A stretch of 64,000 bases of DNA. It comes from a virus. This document shows positions 55,601 to 63,390 of this stretch, one piece after another; within the stretch, counting starts at the first letter, position 1; each line of letters opens with the position of its first letter. Where the stretch lies: the IMG/VR virus record IMGVR_UViG_3300020203_000009, positions 1-64,000 of that record, one strand, 5' to 3'. The translations under genes and the position numbers were made by a program. The notes under the pieces were generated by a model that saw only the letters and a program-made list of their open reading frames with translations, was not told where the DNA came from and did not search any database.

Positions 55601-56318
55601 CATGTGTCAGGTGGCACGGCTTACCAAACTGCTTTTTACGGTATACCTCGAAGGCCTTGGAACGCTTTTCTCCCTCTATGCCAACCCTGTCGTTTATCGG
55701 GATATGAACGGTATGGCCGGGTAGTTCGATTTTAACTAGACTATTCCAGTAGCGGTCATGCTCAAATGGTAAGATCGATGGATAAAAGTTTGAAGAGTCA
55801 AACAAATCCCTAAGCTTTTCGTAGTATTTCATTCCCAGGTCAGGACGCCCCACTAGTAGATGTTTACTAACCATGCACTGAGTGTCAGAGGTGCAAACGG
55901 TAAAGGAGTGTTTAGATAGCTCTTCTAGATCAGCCCAATCAAACAAAGGGTAGGAACTGTCGTTAATTACTACGTTTTTGTCGAAATTAGAGCATTTCTT
56001 AACTAGAACCTGATAGGATGCCTGGTCTTTAGCGTGAACTACAATTTTAAAATATTTAATTTGCTGACTTTCTGTGTTTCTGATTATTTTACAGTTGTTA
56101 TCCTTAAAATACAGCTCAACCCCTGGAATTAGCTTGATTCCCTTCTTTTGACAGATTTGATAAGCCTTTAGAATCGCTGTAAGATAACCGTGGTCTGTGA
56201 CTGCGAAATACCCAAGCCCCATTTCCTTAGTCTTGCTAACCATCGTATCAATAGTTGATCCGGTTATGGGGCTTTCAGAGTGATTTACAGGGCTAATGTG
56301 GTTAGTAAGATGATCCAT
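52674..56318 (-). CDS. DNA polymerase III alpha-type replicative polymerase (C family)
   Basis: This protein of about 1,214 residues is a bacterial-type C-family polymerase. The N-terminal PHP domain (about 1-230) shows FAVTDHGY and GIKLIPGVELYF. The palm shows GPGRGSVGGFLIAYLMGI, catalytic MDIDSDFEDRE (two Asp) and LVKLDLL (third Asp). The SRHASAYII, SLVRPGPLGF and YGFNASHATAYA segments also match DnaE. A tandem HhH region (SMISGVGGKAAEKIVSG) and a C-terminal OB fold follow. A DnaQ-like exonuclease is encoded next to it. The ATG at 56318 lies within 8 bases of the -10 element and has no ribosome site. Confidence 0.93.
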   Translation of the reverse strand: MDHLTNHISPVNHSESPITGSTIDTMVSKTKEMGLGYFAVTDHGYLTAILKAYQICQKKGIKLIPGVELYFKDNNCKIIRNTESQQIKYFKIVVHAKDQASYQVLVKKCSNFDKNVVINDSSYPLFDWADLEELSKHSFTVCTSDTQCMVSKHLLVGRPDLGMKYYEKLRDLFDSSNFYPSILPFEHDRYWNSLVKIELPGHTVHIPINDRVGIEGEKRSKAFEVYRKKQFGKPCHLTHVSINKVLYGVKESLSEVLSAKLVNDFVDIPEGDIQLKANKFILALAKRYGDLDRLLINNYSYYADRDDKVVQDMRLGEERRVIKSQFMRRTSDVREYLTTKIGLEDSFITKMVKNSHDWADKFKDFNLKYEYRLPDVGENPKKQMMDAIAAQGRLDWNNPIYVKQFNEEMDLLENNGVKNLIPYFIPLIDIFKFYEDNGYLVGPGRGSVGGFLIAYLMGITQIDPIKYKLSSARFATIDRIRQGSWMDIDSDFEDREPLVGKDGNGGYLKEKYGNKVAQCSTRTLLRIKSAILDANRFVNNGTLEQEIQALSKTLPDTPPGITDYDSVFGYENSDGEHIRGLLEINKDLRNYTETRPKEWEIVKKSLSLSRQMSRHASAYIISDVDIEETVPVFEVGGVKRITQPDAKDCEYAGLVKLDLLVVLCLKDIRMCMESVNKRNGIKLKTGYFIHEGKETYIYDLPEDQKVFKMLSDGKTETVFQLNTSTVTPFLMRIKPTSIVDCAVTTSLVRPGPLGFIDEITGNNMVQEYIERKNGHSKTDIPILNSLIPETYSVLCFQEQVSKIATELGKMSVADSEDVRVAMGKKKFKLLDSLKPKFIEGSCQTVDAQTAEKIWQMMIKFASYGFNASHATAYATVSYACAFLKYHYPLEWWAAVLSNSTDKEIKESHYKHVKDLVLPPDINVSTEEISIDYNLGKLRSKLSMISGVGGKAAEKIVSGRPYVDIKDFVSKKVAGPGLTCKLIHVGVLNSLFPADSTLLQKLQIYEDFVEIVKYEEKVKDAIYNLSIETDRAKYVKSEKAIQKLKDKGPSKGNVDSEYVMLTPKKDFLMKKAVFPTMNLDLHKVMLEDSELKLLPGKPFCRVMNKWARELPLVTGEHLQRIDLMEPEEEIYAACAGYVIDCKEFEYSNGSKKALKIIIDSSGYVSEKVLWPDYDSGELRYPKSLKKGSIAYFFYKRKKNGKGQCYTNITEIHVEC

Positions 56319-56322
56319 AAAA

Positions 56323-56333
56323 TATACTACCAC
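56323..56333 (-). promoter_or_regulatory. Extended -10 promoter for the polymerase gene
   Basis: The minus strand reads CTGTGGTAGTATATTTTATGG: -10 TAGTAT, then ATG five bases on. The start of transcription should coincide with the start codon, giving a leaderless mRNA. Confidence 0.65.
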
Positions 56334-56361
56334 AGATTAAAACGTATAAAAATAGAGCTAT

Positions 56362-56994
56362 CTATTCCATCTCTACAATGTTCAAAAGTTCATGGTTGGA
56401 AATCCCAAGGATGGAAGTCTTTTTGTCCTTCATCATTTTCTTCATAGCTTGATAAACACTAACGGTCATTTTAACATCTTGTTGTGCGTTGTGGGCTTCA
56501 CCCTTAGGTACGTTAAAGTGCTCTACAAGGCTAGTTAGATTACCGAGATCGTCAGGTAAGTATCCGATATCCTGCAGGAAGGTTGTGATATATAGAGTGT
56601 CAATGGGGCGATAGTGTACAGTGCCTTCCCACTCTTCTTGAGACATTAGCTGAGCAAAGATAAACCTTAGATCGAAGGTTATATTTTGTCCGAACGGTCT
56701 GTAATGCTTGCGTTTTCCCTTAATTTTGTGCTTTTGAAGTAACGCCGCTAGCTTTTTGCTACCCTCAGACATGGTAACTGTTTTAGGGTTTTTCAAATGG
56801 TCTGCAATATTTATACCAGTAACAGCCAGGGCTTGAGCCTCCGCAACGATATCACCGCTATCTGGTTTCAAATAAAGATCCAATGAGTCCAACAACTTCC
56901 AGTTTTCATCGTAGACTTCAAAATAAGCCGTAAGAATAGAGTGGGTTTTCTCATTGAGGCCAGATGTTTCTGTATCAAAAGCTAAGAATTTCAT
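56362..56994 (-). CDS. DnaQ-like 3'-5' exonuclease
   Basis: This 210-residue DEDDh exonuclease has FDTETSGL (Exo I, DxE), GQNITFDLRFI (Exo II Asp) and AHNAQQDVKMT (Exo III, His plus Asp). It resembles the epsilon proofreading subunit and is encoded directly upstream of the polymerase, which probably uses it for proofreading. The gene follows the sigma-4-like gene with a one-base overlap. Confidence 0.9.
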   Translation of the reverse strand: MKFLAFDTETSGLNEKTHSILTAYFEVYDENWKLLDSLDLYLKPDSGDIVAEAQALAVTGINIADHLKNPKTVTMSEGSKKLAALLQKHKIKGKRKHYRPFGQNITFDLRFIFAQLMSQEEWEGTVHYRPIDTLYITTFLQDIGYLPDDLGNLTSLVEHFNVPKGEAHNAQQDVKMTVSVYQAMKKMMKDKKTSILGISNHELLNIVEME

Positions 56995-57206
56995 TAAATC
57001 TCCATTAACTCTCTGATTTTATTAACAGCACTTTCAAAAATTTCCCTGACTTCCTCTTCACTTAACAATAATACCTTCGCTATACGCGCATCGTCAACCC
57101 CGTCTGGGTTTTTTTCTATCAATTTTTTTAAACTATTGCCAAGACGTGGGCAATAGATGAAGTCTTCTTCGTTTGTAATTCTAAGTCTTATAGTATTAAC
57201 GTCCAT
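56994..57206 (-). CDS. Small sigma-region-4-like HTH protein
   Basis: This 70-residue protein ends in DARIAKVLLLSEEEVREIFE followed by SAVNKIREL, which fits the helix-turn-helix of sigma70 region 4 (x-IAxxLxLSEEEVRxIxxxAxxKLR). There is no region 2. It could bind a -35 box or core polymerase, or replace region 4 of the host factor. It is a candidate for directing polymerase to the extended -10 elements, which lack -35 boxes; that is inference. Confidence 0.65.
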   Translation of the reverse strand: MDVNTIRLRITNEEDFIYCPRLGNSLKKLIEKNPDGVDDARIAKVLLLSEEEVREIFESAVNKIRELMEI

Positions 57207-57585
57207 TTCTTCCCTTGAAGGGTAAAACCCTCTCTTCTGCTACTTCTTCTATGTATATTGATTCAAATTCATCTAATCTTTTTTCATATTGGTCTAATTT
57301 TATTTTCATTTCTTTCTTTAGGTTATCCCTAAAGTGTTCGTATTTTAAGATTTCACCGTCGGCTACACCTAGCTCTTCCATAGACCTTTTGTATTCTTTG
57401 ATTACACTAATAGTAGAGCCGGATCTGTGTAGTTGAATGTTGTACTCCAAATCTCTCTTAATTCTATTTAGATATATCAAATTACGGTCTATAATGCACA
57501 GGTCATCCTCCATTAGTTTGAGATTCATCTCAAGCCCTAACAGGATACCTCTTAATTTCCTTATTTTATTTCTAAAAATGCTCAT
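57196..57585 (-). CDS. Coiled-coil hypothetical protein
   Basis: This 129-residue protein is helical and charged throughout (NRIKRDLEYNIQLHRSGSTI, then HFRDNLKKEMKIKLDQYEKR), predicted coiled coil. It overlaps both neighbours. Function is unknown. Confidence 0.6.
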   Translation of the reverse strand: MSIFRNKIRKLRGILLGLEMNLKLMEDDLCIIDRNLIYLNRIKRDLEYNIQLHRSGSTISVIKEYKRSMEELGVADGEILKYEHFRDNLKKEMKIKLDQYEKRLDEFESIYIEEVAEERVLPFKGRNGR

Positions 57586-57952
57586 CTATTTTCTTTCTAT
57601 GTCCACACTTACTATTCCCACAGGTATCAACTCTAAAGCCGTTGAATTTTAGCGTTTTAAAATCGTCTCCACCACACTTAGGACATCTGTTCTTTGACTT
57701 CTTCAAGGGTCTTTCTTTGGCAGAAGTTTCCACCAATTCTTTTAGAGATCGATCCTCTACAACTTCACTCAAGTAGTCTTTTGTCTTATCCCAAGCTGCC
57801 TCTAGTGTTGCTACTTCAGAGAGAAGATTCCTAATAGTTTTATCTTTCGCCCTTATTTGAGCCTTTAGGCTTTTTATTTCATCTTCAAGCTTAACGATTC
57901 TATCTTTATGGTTTTTTTTAGCCCAATCTCTTGGTTCCAAGCTTTTCTTCAT
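57572..57952 (-). CDS. Coiled-coil plus zinc-ribbon protein
   Basis: This 126-residue protein has an N-terminal coiled coil (IVKLEDEIKSLKAQIRAKDK) and a C-terminal zinc ribbon (CPKCGGDD, then CGNSKCGHRKK). The ribbon resembles those in transcription elongation and DNA-binding proteins. The ATG at 57952 has TGTAGGAAA upstream, after the promoter at 57968-57978. It is first in the operon with sigma-4-like and DnaQ-like genes. Confidence 0.65.
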   Translation of the reverse strand: MKKSLEPRDWAKKNHKDRIVKLEDEIKSLKAQIRAKDKTIRNLLSEVATLEAAWDKTKDYLSEVVEDRSLKELVETSAKERPLKKSKNRCPKCGGDDFKTLKFNGFRVDTCGNSKCGHRKKIDEHF

Positions 57953-57967
57953 TTTTTTCCTACAGTA

Positions 57968-57978
57968 TATAATACCAC
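57968..57978 (-). promoter_or_regulatory. Extended -10 promoter for the exonuclease operon
   Basis: The minus strand reads TCGTGGTATTATATACTG. A dyad AAACAAT-CGTA-ATTGTTT (about 57980-57998) lies immediately upstream and could be an operator or the terminator of the preceding gene. Confidence 0.7.
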
Positions 57979-58029
57979 GAAACAATTACGATTGTTTTAT
58001 AAAAAGGAACTAAGAATTTAGGCTTGTTT

Positions 58030-59865
58030 CTATTTCTTAGATTTATGCCAACTCATTCTGCCGTTTTTTGTGCGAATGATGTTGATTAGTTGGCGAGAGC
58101 CGTTGGGATATTGAATACACATTGTCTGTGTCCAGGAGGATGGTCCAGAATTGTAACTCAATTTAAGTGTTGTTGATGTCCCTACTTGATAAACTTGACG
58201 CCAAATACCTGCGGTATGGGAGTGTCCAACAGTAGCCTTATGGTAAGCCTTCTCTATACCCCTCATAGAGCCTTTGCTTCCATTAGCCCCCTTGTCTCCA
58301 TGGGCACCGTTTTCAACACCATAAACAATGTAGTCTTCGTCTCTATCCAGCCATTTTACTGAATCTGGAGAATCTATACCTACCATTTCTACAATTAGGT
58401 GTTTTAAAACGTCTTTCTTCTCTATGAATTTCTTAACTAGATCAACTGCGTAGTATAGATTTTCAGCATCGTCTTTCCATCGCCCTTCGTCAATATAACG
58501 CTCTAGAGCCTCATCGTGATTGGATTTAACAATTGTAATGTTATCTACCCTGTTAGACCATAGATTTAGCCATTCGGCGGTTATCTTTGCCTCATACATC
58601 ATAGAGCTTTTGCCAGCCATAGTGATTTGAGCGCGGGTAGCCTTCTTCGTCTGGTCATGGTGGTTATTGAATCTACAGTCAAAAATGTCGTGAACGATGA
58701 TTTCTTTGCAGTTTGCTTTATCTGTAATCTCAGCCAAACACTGGTCAACTTCTAGATCATGTGAACCTACGTGAGTGTCTCCAAAAACACATACTGATTC
58801 GGTTACTTCACTGATTTTTCCATTGGGAGAGTATTTAACGCCTAGGTCAATGAAAGAGCCGTCTTCCTCTGCCTGAATTTGCCTAAAATGAAAAATATCC
58901 CCGTCTTCAATCTCAACTATGATGGCACCTACTAGGTGGTCAAAATCTGCAAGATAAGAAGTTCTTTGAGACATGTAGAAGTCTGTAGAGTAATCAGAAA
59001 CAGTAATAGCGCCGGTAGTCATTAACGCTCTAGGAAGTTTTGTGTTGGAGTTGGCTATAAATTCAAGATATTGTTTAGGAGAGGCTAGGATCATAGACCC
59101 TTTAGCTTGTGCTAGTCTCTGCAAACCTGTTAGAGGATTTATCTGCTTAGCACTTACCTTGATACTAGATAGTAAGATGTTATTGTTTAGGTATAAATCT
59201 TTAAATGCAAATTCACAATCCTTAAGTCTAGGATCAAGTTCAAAAGAAAAGGAGGATTCTCTTTTAATAACATCTTCACACGGCTGAATGATGATTAGAG
59301 CGTCTCTTTCTTTTTTAAAGGTTTCTAGGCTGTTTAAAAAACCTTCATGTATTTTTTTATTATTTACAGCAGTCGTAATAATAAAGGTAGATTTTTCATT
59401 AACCTTATTTTTAAGCAAGCTGAATGACTTTTCTGTAAATACAGAATCATTCACTAGTTTAGAAAAAATCTCTGGATACTCTTCAGAGGCTTCTGTGTAT
59501 AGATTAGAAAAGTTTACAAAGGCTTTGTTGACAGAGCTAGAGCTAAAGCCAAGGTCTTGTAGAATAGCCTGAGTTGGAGTGATGCCGTATTTAGATACAT
59601 AGTTTCCGTAAGCCTTTAGGATATCCTGCCTAATATCGGAACTTTCTTCTATCTTTTTGGTTTCAACTTTAGGGAAAAACAATGCCTTAACAGTTCCGTA
59701 TCCACCTAGCTCATTAAGCTGCTCTTTATTTAACCTGCTGATTTTATTGTCAATAGCAACTCTAATATACTCATCACGCTTGATTTCCGATGGTGATAGC
59801 TTAAGTACTTCAGAAACTTCTCTCATTGATTTTTTGAATAATTCAATGAGTGCCTTGTTTTTCAT
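58030..59865 (-). CDS. T5 A1-like metallophosphoesterase / DNA-transfer-type protein
   Basis: This 611-residue protein has an N-terminal region with TTGAITVSDYS, SQRTSYLADFDHLVGAIIVE and FHFRQIQ, then a calcineurin-like domain (about 370-570). That domain shows CVFGDTHVGS, VHDIFDCRFNNHHD, IVKSNHDEAL, ENGAHGDKGANG and VGHSHTAG. This architecture and the NHH and NHDEAL motifs resemble phage T5 protein A1, needed for second-step DNA transfer and host DNA breakdown. Many large phages carry relatives. Role in host takeover is inferred. AAGGGAAAT precedes the ATG. Confidence 0.8.
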   Translation of the reverse strand: MKNKALIELFKKSMREVSEVLKLSPSEIKRDEYIRVAIDNKISRLNKEQLNELGGYGTVKALFFPKVETKKIEESSDIRQDILKAYGNYVSKYGITPTQAILQDLGFSSSSVNKAFVNFSNLYTEASEEYPEIFSKLVNDSVFTEKSFSLLKNKVNEKSTFIITTAVNNKKIHEGFLNSLETFKKERDALIIIQPCEDVIKRESSFSFELDPRLKDCEFAFKDLYLNNNILLSSIKVSAKQINPLTGLQRLAQAKGSMILASPKQYLEFIANSNTKLPRALMTTGAITVSDYSTDFYMSQRTSYLADFDHLVGAIIVEIEDGDIFHFRQIQAEEDGSFIDLGVKYSPNGKISEVTESVCVFGDTHVGSHDLEVDQCLAEITDKANCKEIIVHDIFDCRFNNHHDQTKKATRAQITMAGKSSMMYEAKITAEWLNLWSNRVDNITIVKSNHDEALERYIDEGRWKDDAENLYYAVDLVKKFIEKKDVLKHLIVEMVGIDSPDSVKWLDRDEDYIVYGVENGAHGDKGANGSKGSMRGIEKAYHKATVGHSHTAGIWRQVYQVGTSTTLKLSYNSGPSSWTQTMCIQYPNGSRQLINIIRTKNGRMSWHKSKK

Positions 59866-59891
59866 CTATTTCCCTTGAAAAGCTTTATACA

Positions 59892-59917
59892 AAGATTGCC
59901 CTTATTGGGTTAATCTT
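59892..59917 (-). terminator. Weak hairpin at a gene end
   Basis: On the minus strand AAGATT-AA-CCC, loop AATAA, GGG-C-AATCTT, followed by TTG. It overlaps the stop of the 59910-60497 gene. The bulge and short T tract make it weak; readthrough into the A1-like gene is likely. Confidence 0.4.
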
Positions 59918-60497
59918 GAGTGACGGCGTTTGGGTTTTTTTCAACACCTTCAGCAATACTATATACTTCCAAGATTTCAAGAGTGGTTCCGTCTGCATTG
60001 GTTACCGATTCTCCTGCTTTTTTACCCATAACTGAATGTCGGGCATCTTCAACGATAGCGGTTACTGCAAACTGAATACGCCCATTGATTACGTTTTTCT
60101 CTTCGTCTAGCTCACGGCCTACTACGAAAGAACGCTCCTCAATTTCTCCACTTTCTGACCTAAGTAGAACTCCGTTTTCTTGAAGGAAGGAAACCTGTGC
60201 CTTAAGTTCGTTAATGCTTTCTTCCACTAGGAGATTGTCGATCATTTCACCCTTCATTTGTCCTTGCTCACCAGCTTGAATTGTTGCATTTAGACGCTTG
60301 GCCAACGCCCTAAGTGTCTGTTTTAGCTCGTAAGAAGACTGCCTTAGCTCTTCGATTTCTTTCTTAAGCAAGTCAATGCTGTTGGCTAGAAATTTAGCGT
60401 TATGTGTTGACCTATCGTTAATCTGCAGCACAGCGTCTTCTAGACCTTCAATACGTTGGGCTGCGGTTAGTTTCTTGGCATTCTTGTCGGTTGTCAT
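59910..60497 (-). CDS. Hypothetical coiled-coil protein
   Basis: This 195-residue protein is helical in residues 1-105 (DLLKKEIEELRQSSYELKQT) with a small beta domain after it (NGRIQFAVTAIVEDARHSVM, then TLEILEVYSI). The domain order recalls transcript-cleavage factors of the GreA type (coiled coil then FKBP-like), but the acidic tip residues are not evident. AGGAG precedes the ATG. Confidence 0.6.
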   Translation of the reverse strand: MTTDKNAKKLTAAQRIEGLEDAVLQINDRSTHNAKFLANSIDLLKKEIEELRQSSYELKQTLRALAKRLNATIQAGEQGQMKGEMIDNLLVEESINELKAQVSFLQENGVLLRSESGEIEERSFVVGRELDEEKNVINGRIQFAVTAIVEDARHSVMGKKAGESVTNADGTTLEILEVYSIAEGVEKNPNAVTQD

Positions 60498-60504
60498 GGG
60501 ACTC

Positions 60505-61449
60505 CTATTTGGTTAACATTGTTGATAGAATATTACCTAAAGCTGTATTCGAGTTACTATCGCCTCTGGATTGCGTAGACGGGGCACCTGAAACCCCTGT
60601 ATAGGGTTGAATAGGAACATACCCGGGAGGCCTTTTCTTATTATTCATGGATACAATATCGGCCGCAGATAGGTTCTTTTCCTGCTCTCTCTGTACTTCT
60701 CTACGTTTTTCTCGTTTAATATCTTCCTTGGCCAACTCAATCGCTTCATCATCTGAGATTTCATTAGACTTGAACTTACGCTTAATTCCATCTGTTTTTG
60801 GTGGTTTAGAGACTGGACTGCTTTTTACCTGTTTTTTCTCAAAAACTTTTTTATTTACCGGCTCTTTGCTCTTAGAGGGCTTAAATGGCTGAAACTCTTC
60901 TTCTTCGTCTTCCTGATCAAGCGCCTGAAGTCCCTGTTCTTCTTCAAACTCCTGTTCCTCGTCTTCTTCTGAAACCCTTAGCTGCTTAGTAGGTGCATTT
61001 AAAGATGCTCCCTTAGTTCCCTTAATAGACAGAGCTTTTAGGAATTCTACCTCTACATCATTGAATTGGGCTTCTACTGCTACTTTTTTAAGCGTTTCTG
61101 TCTTTTCTTTCTTAAGACCGAGTAGAATCTCAAGCCTTTGAACTATATAGCTTTTAAGCTCATTCTGAACAGCCTGAATAGCCTTAGGATTAGCCTTAAC
61201 CCCTTTAAACAGGTCATGCTTAATCAACATGTCATATAGCCTGGCTTGCTCTAGGCGAAGCATTGCGCTATTAACTACGCTAGACTCACGGCTATCTAGG
61301 TCGTATACGGATTTCTTGCTAGAAGAAGGCTTATATACCTTTTCTTCCTCCTCAACCTCGTATTCATCTAGTTCGTCAAGAATCTTCTGAGCACTATCCT
61401 CAACCCCATCTTCTTCGTTTTCTTTATTCCAAAATGTTTTATTACTCAT
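60505..61449 (-). CDS. Hypothetical charged protein conserved in large phages
   Basis: This 314-residue protein has a central helical domain (SSVVNSAMLRLEQARLYDML, then YIVQRLEILLGLKKEK). It is flanked by acidic (DEEQEFEEEQGLQALDQEDE) and basic Lys/Arg-rich disordered segments. I recall a similar LRLEQAxLYxMLxxHDLF stretch in other large phages, without function. AAGGGGC precedes the ATG and the promoter lies at 61465-61475. Confidence 0.6.
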   Translation of the reverse strand: MSNKTFWNKENEEDGVEDSAQKILDELDEYEVEEEEKVYKPSSSKKSVYDLDSRESSVVNSAMLRLEQARLYDMLIKHDLFKGVKANPKAIQAVQNELKSYIVQRLEILLGLKKEKTETLKKVAVEAQFNDVEVEFLKALSIKGTKGASLNAPTKQLRVSEEDEEQEFEEEQGLQALDQEDEEEEFQPFKPSKSKEPVNKKVFEKKQVKSSPVSKPPKTDGIKRKFKSNEISDDEAIELAKEDIKREKRREVQREQEKNLSAADIVSMNNKKRPPGYVPIQPYTGVSGAPSTQSRGDSNSNTALGNILSTMLTK

Positions 61450-61464
61450 AAATGCCCCTTAAAA

Positions 61465-61475
61465 TATAATACCAC
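61465..61475 (-). promoter_or_regulatory. Extended -10 promoter downstream of ribonucleotide reductase
   Basis: The minus strand reads ACGTGGTATTATATTTTAAGGGG, 16 bases before the ATG at 61449. It fills the 27-bp gap after the reductase stop. Confidence 0.7.
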
Positions 61476-61476
61476 G

Positions 61477-63390
61477 TTATTTAATCGGGCAAACACCAGA
61501 TGCACACTCGTCTATTCCTGAGACATCTTCTTCTTTAAACGAGACATCTGAAATAGGAGTGATAGCCGCCGTTAGAGCATCAAACTGCTCTTTGGTGATC
61601 TCCTCTAGGGGAGCCTGTTGAAAACCATGGTCAGAATGAAGCAAAAACGATACTGACTTGATGTTTTCGTTGTAATTATCAGAAAGCCACTGCCTTATTT
61701 TGCCTAGTTCTTCTTTTTTGTAGTAGACAGTGACCGATACTGCGTTGTCAGACCACTCCGTTTGAAGGCGCTTGACTACTTCAAGCTGATCAATGGCGGT
61801 CATATCCTTTACCAATGTAGTTCCTTCAGGAAAAGAGCACGGGAAGGATACTATTTGTGTGTTTTTATCGTCAGTTCCGTCAAAATTCCTTTGAAATTCA
61901 ATAGGATATCCGTTTTTTTTGCAGATTTCAATCAGAGGGCTATTGGAGGCAATACGAATACGACGCAAATGGTATTGAGAAAAACCACCATGGGCACCTG
62001 GGGTAACTCCAGGAAGCAAACTCATAGAGCCGCTAGGCTTAATAGTTGATAGCTTAATTGACTCAGGAAAACCATGGGCTTTGCTGTATTCTTTGTCATA
62101 CTGCCTGAGGGCCGGGTAAAGCTGTTTAAGCCACAGCTTTTTTTCTTCAGGACATTGTAGATAGCCAGTTACACCGATACCCATGCGCATGTTTTTATGA
62201 ACAATCTCTTCCGTCTCTTTTAGATGGCAGGGAAGACGTAGGGAGTGTTTATTGATGCGATACAGAAGTTTTGTTACTTTTTCAAGCTCTTCATAAGATT
62301 CTATGTTTGGCAAGAAAATTTCAGCCAAGCAGCAAGTCTCTTTATCGACTAAGCTTTGTTCGCCACAGGGATTGAAACCGGCTACTTCGTAGTCTGTGTA
62401 TTGAATTTCATTAACCCTGCCCATACGACGAGCGTTGTTTAGATTGATAAGCCCATAAGGCTCTCCATTCCCCTGATATCCTTCCCAAAAATAATCTGGA
62501 AGCCTTGAAAAGTCGTTGCAAACAACAGAGTTATTAGACATAGCACGCCAAGACGGTATATTCCCCAAGTCCCATCGTTTAGCGTTTAGAAACTGAAGGT
62601 CGTCCATGTCTCCTATGGCTATTTGAGCACTGCGCCTTACGTTTCCGGCCACCACTATAAAGCCAATGATATTCATAATATCCAGGCAGTCAATTGGACG
62701 TAGTTTTTTACCAGCGCGGGTATTCAGAACCTTGCTAATTTCGTTCATTCCCCAACAAAGCTCTTCAGGACCGGCGGCAGTACCGCCAAACCCCTTAATT
62801 GGAGTACCTTTGCCTCTAATACAAATAGTAGAATAGCTAAACCCTTTTCCTGTAACAAAGTGAGACTCTAAAACCCTTTGTAAGAGATCAACCCATCCTT
62901 GGCGACTATCTGGAACGATAAGATCGGCGTCCTTAGTGTCTTGGCGAATTATCTTAGCCTTTTTAGGCTTGGGGATTTCGTAAACATACTCTTTTTGAAT
63001 GTTATAGCCCACTCCAGAGCCTAGCATTAGTGCATCCATAGTCCAGGTAAATGGTCGAATAGGCTCGTTTACAATAACAAAAGCACAGTTTTGTAGGCTT
63101 AGAAGACCTAGCTTGTCTACGGTTTTAGTTCCAAGCTGCCACAAAAATCTACCGGCAACGGTTCCCTTCAGGGTAAGCATAGTGTTTCGTAGATCTTCCT
63201 CTTCTTGTTCGGTAAACCCTACCTTAAGTTGTTTGTTGCAGGCTTTAACAACACGATCCACTGTTTCTGGAAACTCTTCAGTGCGTGAATTAGCGTCAGT
63301 TTCACTAATACGACGTGCATAGGTGCGTTTATAGACGATATATCCGACAGTTCCCCATGGAGTTTTGATGCCAGACTTAGTATTATCCAT
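61477..63390 (-). CDS. nrdJ: Adenosylcobalamin-dependent ribonucleotide reductase (class II)
   Basis: This 637-residue monomeric class II reductase makes dNTPs from NTPs using coenzyme B12, independent of oxygen. Visible sites are SLQNCAF (redox Cys), MLGSGVGYNI, FNPCGEQSL (radical Cys and catalytic Glu), KLSTIKPSGSMSLLPGVTPG and the C-terminal redox pair CASGVC. The length and lack of an ATP-cone fit the RTPR type of Lactobacillus and many phages. The host must supply B12 or take it up. It overlaps the HNH gene by TAATG. Confidence 0.93.
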   Translation of the reverse strand: MDNTKSGIKTPWGTVGYIVYKRTYARRISETDANSRTEEFPETVDRVVKACNKQLKVGFTEQEEEDLRNTMLTLKGTVAGRFLWQLGTKTVDKLGLLSLQNCAFVIVNEPIRPFTWTMDALMLGSGVGYNIQKEYVYEIPKPKKAKIIRQDTKDADLIVPDSRQGWVDLLQRVLESHFVTGKGFSYSTICIRGKGTPIKGFGGTAAGPEELCWGMNEISKVLNTRAGKKLRPIDCLDIMNIIGFIVVAGNVRRSAQIAIGDMDDLQFLNAKRWDLGNIPSWRAMSNNSVVCNDFSRLPDYFWEGYQGNGEPYGLINLNNARRMGRVNEIQYTDYEVAGFNPCGEQSLVDKETCCLAEIFLPNIESYEELEKVTKLLYRINKHSLRLPCHLKETEEIVHKNMRMGIGVTGYLQCPEEKKLWLKQLYPALRQYDKEYSKAHGFPESIKLSTIKPSGSMSLLPGVTPGAHGGFSQYHLRRIRIASNSPLIEICKKNGYPIEFQRNFDGTDDKNTQIVSFPCSFPEGTTLVKDMTAIDQLEVVKRLQTEWSDNAVSVTVYYKKEELGKIRQWLSDNYNENIKSVSFLLHSDHGFQQAPLEEITKEQFDALTAAITPISDVSFKEEDVSGIDECASGVCPIK

